16,447 nucleotides of DNA, taken from positions 1-16,447 of the forward strand of contig JBCDJJ010000082.1 in NCBI GenBank assembly GCA_038747915.1, given 5' to 3'. A program made the position numbers and the translations under genes. This stretch comes from JBCDAP01 sp038747915 (GTDB taxonomy: Bacteria > Planctomycetota > Phycisphaerae > Phycisphaerales > UBA1924). This document shows, in pieces, positions 13,597 through 16,447 of the stretch; the first letter of the stretch is position 1, and every line of letters starts with the position of its first letter. The notes under the pieces were generated by a model. It did no database searches. It was not told the origin of the DNA and was given only the letters and a program-made list of their open reading frames with translations.

Positions 13597-14028
13597 TTAC
13601 GCCGCGTGCCGCTCGGGCTCACCCGTCTCGGTGTCCAACCCGCGGCGATCGATCGCCTCGGGTTGCACGCCGATGCGGGTAGCCTTTTCGAGCGATTGCT
13701 CATCAATCGAGCCGGGCCGTTTAACGAGCGCGACACCGAGCAAGACACGCGAGTCATCGGTGCATGGCGTTGCGTGCTGGATTGTCCCGAACAGAATGGT
13801 CGACGACGGCCGATTCCCGCGATCGATGATCCGTACGCCGACCAGACCGCCCACGGGCACCGCGTCATCCACATACATCCCCATCCCGCCTTGCGAGAGG
13901 TCACACCACGACGTTCTCAGGACATCGCGGACCATCCGGCCCTCGGCGTCGAAAATGAACAGATCGCACCAGCGATCGGTCGTCTTGCGATGAGAGTCGC
14001 GGTTGCAATGTTCGGGCAAGAACGGCAC
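13597..14028 (-). CDS. PilZ-domain protein, probable c-di-GMP receptor
   Basis: The 143-residue cytoplasmic protein is a single PilZ domain with a short extension. The c-di-GMP-binding signatures are both present: RxxxR as R10-D-S-H-R14, and DxSxxG as D43-L-S-Q-G-G48 within WCDLSQGGMGMYVDD. Strands RWCDLFIFDAEGRMV and GGLVGVRIID fit the PilZ barrel. Such proteins change flagellar, exopolysaccharide or other output when bound to c-di-GMP; the partner here is unknown. The start GTG at 14028 has GGAG 7 bases upstream. It lies upstream of the chemoreceptor on the same strand, 300 bases away, so motility-related function is plausible but not shown. No GGDEF or EAL gene is in the window. Confidence 0.82.
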   Translation of the reverse strand: MPFLPEHCNRDSHRKTTDRWCDLFIFDAEGRMVRDVLRTSWCDLSQGGMGMYVDDAVPVGGLVGVRIIDRGNRPSSTILFGTIQHATPCTDDSRVLLGVALVKRPGSIDEQSLEKATRIGVQPEAIDRRGLDTETGEPERHAA

Positions 14029-14173
14029 AGCGGCACTCCGGCGAAGAAGAGTCGGGAGGCACCGGTGACATCGGACCGGGATCCGGTATGACTTCGCGGA
14101 GACCGGCCACCACCGACGTCGCCCTTCCGGTCCTGCGGCACCGCCGCCGGGAGAAACCGTCCGAGAACGCGTC

Positions 14174-14179
14174 TACACT
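14174..14179 (+). promoter_or_regulatory. Candidate -10 box of the kinase-ppx pair
   Basis: TACACT lies 32 bases before the ATG at 14212. No -35 box is visible, and no Shine-Dalgarno precedes that ATG. Confidence 0.3.
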
Positions 14180-14211
14180 CTGGGTTCTCCCGACCCCCCC
14201 TCCACAACCGA

Positions 14212-14991
14212 ATGAACGACCCACGAACCCGATCTCCGCAGCCCCACGACCACCACGTCCGAGAGGACAACGGCTTTGTGTCGACCGCTTCGGCCGGCCC
14301 CCTCGTCGCGCTCGGCGATGGCCCTCTCGACATCGCCGATCTCCCCGGCCGCCTCATCGTGATCGAAGGCACCGACGGTGTGGGCCGATCCACCCAACTT
14401 GCCCTGCTCCGCGAGTATCTTGAGAAACGCGGCTTCGGCGTCGTCCACACCGCCCAGGCGCGCAGCGCACTCGCAGCGGATGGCCTCCGGCGCGCCAAGG
14501 AGGGCCACACCCTCGGCCGCGCGACGATGGACCTGTTCTACGCGACGGACTTTGTAAGCCGGCTCGAGGGCCAGATCCTCCCAGCTCTCCGCGCCGGCTT
14601 CGTCGTGCTCACCGATCGCTACGTCTACTCGATGATCGCCCGGTGCATCGTCCGCGGCGGTCCCGAGCAGTGGATCGAAGATGTCTACCAGTTCGCCCCA
14701 CGCCCGCACGCTGTGTTCTATCTGAAGGCAACGATTGAGAGCCTTCTCCCACGCGTGCTGAGCCGCGGCGGCTTCGACTACTGGGAGTCAGGCATGGATC
14801 ATCTCGAGGAGAGCGATCTCCACCACGCCTTTGTCCGCTACCAGACCACGATGCTCGAGGTCTTCGACTCACTCGCGGTCCGCTTCGACTTCCAGACCAT
14901 CGACGCCAACCGCCCCGTGGAGTCGGTCTTCGCCGACCTTCGGGCCGGCGTGCTCGATGTTGTCTCCGACATGCAGGGGGCGGCGGTGTGA
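14212..14991 (+). CDS. Thymidylate kinase-like protein with altered P-loop
   Basis: The 259-residue protein belongs to the dTMP kinase fold family. After a poorly conserved 45-residue N-terminal extension comes RLIVIEGTDGVGRSTQ (47-62), in which the Walker A lysine is Arg59 (GxDGxGKST in standard Tmk). ATDFVSRLEGQILPALRAG and VVLTDRYVYS (DRY 135-137) match the Tmk core; the LID-like part reads RVLSRGGFDYWESG (181-194), not the usual RAxxRGxxDRxE. It may therefore not be a dTMP kinase, or may use another substrate; I left the gene symbol empty. Its stop overlaps the start of ppx by four bases (GTGA), so the two are coupled. ATG 14212 has no ribosome binding site; a GTG at 14278 is an alternative start that would remove part of the extension. 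Confidence 0.8.
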   Translation: MNDPRTRSPQPHDHHVREDNGFVSTASAGPLVALGDGPLDIADLPGRLIVIEGTDGVGRSTQLALLREYLEKRGFGVVHTAQARSALAADGLRRAKEGHTLGRATMDLFYATDFVSRLEGQILPALRAGFVVLTDRYVYSMIARCIVRGGPEQWIEDVYQFAPRPHAVFYLKATIESLLPRVLSRGGFDYWESGMDHLEESDLHHAFVRYQTTMLEVFDSLAVRFDFQTIDANRPVESVFADLRAGVLDVVSDMQGAAV

Positions 14992-16447
14992 CCGAGGTCC
15001 GCCCCGCTGACTCGTGCATTCTCGCCGCGATCGACGTCGGTACGAACAGCATCCGCCTCGTCGTCGCCGAAGGCTCCCCCGACGGACGCCTCCGCATCAT
15101 CGATGACGAGAAGGAAACCACCCGCCTCGGCCAGGGCCTCAACGCCACCGGTCGCCTTCAGCCTGGTGCCATCGAAGCCTCCGTCGGCGCCATCGACCGC
15201 ATGAAGCGGATCGCCGAGGGCTACGGTGCCAGGCAGATCCGCATCGTCGGCACGTCGGCAGCGCGTGTCGCGGTCAACGGGGACGACTTCATCGAGGCGA
15301 TTCGGCGCCGAGCCGGGCTCGAGCTCGAAGTCCTCTCCGGTGAGGAAGAGGCCAAGCTGGCCTTTGTCTCCGTGGCGTCCGCCTTCGACATCGAGCTCAT
15401 CAACGCCGCGGTCGTCGACATCGGCGGCGGGAGCGTCGAGGTCGTGCTCGCGGCGGGCGGCGTTGTGCAGCAGGTCCGCTCACTCGACGTCGGCGCGGTC
15501 CGTCTCACCGAGCGATTCGGCCCGTGCGAGGACGACGCCCGCGCGTACAACAACCTGCGCGCCGCGGTCCGACGCGCCATCCGCGCCGGCTTCGACAACC
15601 TGGCGTTCTCGCCGCACATCATGTTCGGCACCGGCGGTACCTTCACGTCGGTCGCGGCCATGGAGGCCCACCGCCGCGGTGTTGCCGGCGGCGATGTCTG
15701 GCCCAAGATCCGCGGCTTCGAGCTCCAGCGGGCCGAGGTCCGGCATCACCTCGATCGCCTCCGCGTCATGACCGTCGACGAGCGCGCCGACTTGCCCGGC
15801 GTGAGCCGAGATCGCGCCGAGATCGCGGTTGCCGGCCTCGTCCTCGCCGAGACGCTCATGCGGCACCTCACGGTCAACACGCTCCGTGTTCACGACCGCG
15901 GCATCCGTGAGGGCATGCTGCTCCAGATGCTCGCCGAGGCCTTCCCGCCAGCGGGCTCCGCAGCGGGTCGCCCACGCGATCGGCTCCGCGGCATCCGCGA
16001 GTTCGGCGAGCGCTGCCGGTTCGACCCGGTCAGCGCCGGTCACGTCGCGGCGCTCGCGCTGACCATCTTTGACGCCCTCGCCACCGAGCCGCACTTCGCG
16101 GGCCCCTGGTGCGCACACCCGGCCCGCGAGCTGCTCGAAGCCGCTGCCCTGCTCCACGATGTCGGCTACTTCATCAACTACGCCAAGCACCACAAGCACA
16201 GCTATCACCTGATCGTACACAGCGATGTCGCCGGCTACACCCATCGCGAGCTCGAGATCATCGCGCAGATCGCCCGGTATCACCGCCGTGCCGAGCCCAG
16301 GCTCAAGCACGCGCCCTACGCCGCTCTCGAGCTCGCCGATCGAGACATCGTCTGTCGGCTCGGCGGCATCCTGCGCCTCGCGGTCGGGCGCGCGCGCCCA
16401 CCCCCCCCCCCCCGGCGCGCCCGCGAGGCCCCAAACCCCCCCGCCCC
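14988..16447 (+). CDS. Ppx/GppA family phosphatase with HD domain (partial, runs off window)
   Basis: Ppx/GppA enzymes degrade polyphosphate or the pppGpp alarmone in the cytoplasm. At least 486 residues are visible. The ASKHA domains show IDVGTNSIRLVV (15-26, first phosphate loop), SGEEEAKLAF (117-126, catalytic Glu region), VVDIGGGSVEVV (142-153, second phosphate loop) and FGTGGTFTSVAAM (213-225). The C-terminal HD-like helical domain has ALLHDVGYFINYAKHHKHSY (387-406). Whether Ppx or GppA cannot be decided. GTG 14988 overlaps the upstream stop (GTGA). From residue 467 (base 16386) the reading GRARPPPPPRRAREAP no longer resembles the family, and the DNA turns into G+C-only text with C13; the true sequence is probably corrupted there and the real C terminus is not seen. 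Confidence 0.92.
   Translation, partial: MTEVRPADSCILAAIDVGTNSIRLVVAEGSPDGRLRIIDDEKETTRLGQGLNATGRLQPGAIEASVGAIDRMKRIAEGYGARQIRIVGTSAARVAVNGDDFIEAIRRRAGLELEVLSGEEEAKLAFVSVASAFDIELINAAVVDIGGGSVEVVLAAGGVVQQVRSLDVGAVRLTERFGPCEDDARAYNNLRAAVRRAIRAGFDNLAFSPHIMFGTGGTFTSVAAMEAHRRGVAGGDVWPKIRGFELQRAEVRHHLDRLRVMTVDERADLPGVSRDRAEIAVAGLVLAETLMRHLTVNTLRVHDRGIREGMLLQMLAEAFPPAGSAAGRPRDRLRGIREFGERCRFDPVSAGHVAALALTIFDALATEPHFAGPWCAHPARELLEAAALLHDVGYFINYAKHHKHSYHLIVHSDVAGYTHRELEIIAQIARYHRRAEPRLKHAPYAALELADRDIVCRLGGILRLAVGRARPPPPPRRAREAPNPPA
16386..16447. other. Suspect low-quality window end with C13 run
   Basis: The last 62 bases are nearly all G and C, with a 13-base C run at 16401-16413 and further C7 and C4 runs. 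They break an otherwise well conserved ppx reading frame, which suggests read-end or assembly error and not biology. Confidence 0.6.

Noticed and set aside
15480..16310. Minus-strand ORF of 276 residues
   Set aside because: Shadow of the Ppx/GppA gene, which has clear family motifs.
1..16447. CRISPR array, insertion sequence or prophage
   Set aside because: No regularly spaced repeats, transposase or integrase motifs, or phage genes were found.

Overview
The window is a GC-rich bacterial chromosome segment with densely packed genes, mixed strands and frequent GTG starts. Gene content and protein style (stand-alone TSCPD protein, PilZ protein, PhoR/PhoB/PhoU set, large chemoreceptor, several unrecognised proteins) suggest Planctomycetota, possibly class Phycisphaerae. 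That placement is an inference from memory; no rRNA or marker search was possible.

Layout. Positions 1-3290: trpF (+), an AT-rich gap, ffh (-), and a small four-helix membrane protein (+) whose promoter region overlaps the ffh promoter region. Positions 3396-4930: a stand-alone TSCPD protein resembling the C-terminal part of B12-dependent ribonucleotide reductase (+), an unrecognised 301-residue protein (-) and a doubtful small ORF behind it (-). Positions 4930-5354: a noncoding, structured stretch with four hairpins, a G-rich tandem repeat and an AT-rich patch, leading into a small sigma factor (+). Positions 6052-9509: a PhoB-type response regulator, a PhoR-type histidine kinase overlapping it by one base, and PhoU (all +). 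Positions 9565-10980: a nucleoside-phosphorylase-like domain fused to nicotinate-nucleotide adenylyltransferase NadD (-). Then tRNA-Glu(TTC) (+), a 678-residue chemoreceptor (-), a PilZ protein (-), and a coupled pair of a variant thymidylate kinase-like protein and a Ppx/GppA phosphatase with HD domain (+, cut by the window end).

How the genes fit together. PhoR, the PhoB-like regulator and PhoU form a phosphate-sensing module without pst transporter genes. The Ppx/GppA protein further along acts on polyphosphate or pppGpp, so phosphate handling recurs, though it is not one operon. The chemoreceptor and PilZ protein point to a motile or surface-responsive cell that uses c-di-GMP. TrpF, Ffh, NadD and tRNA-Glu are housekeeping.

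Most interesting items: the phosphorylase-NadD fusion; the kinase-like protein with Arg in place of the Walker A Lys, translationally coupled to ppx; the stand-alone TSCPD protein; a recurring -10-like hexamer placed 6-7 bases before the start codon of four genes, suggesting leaderless mRNAs; and the structured leader before the sigma factor. The last ~60 bases (C13 run) look like sequencing or assembly error.
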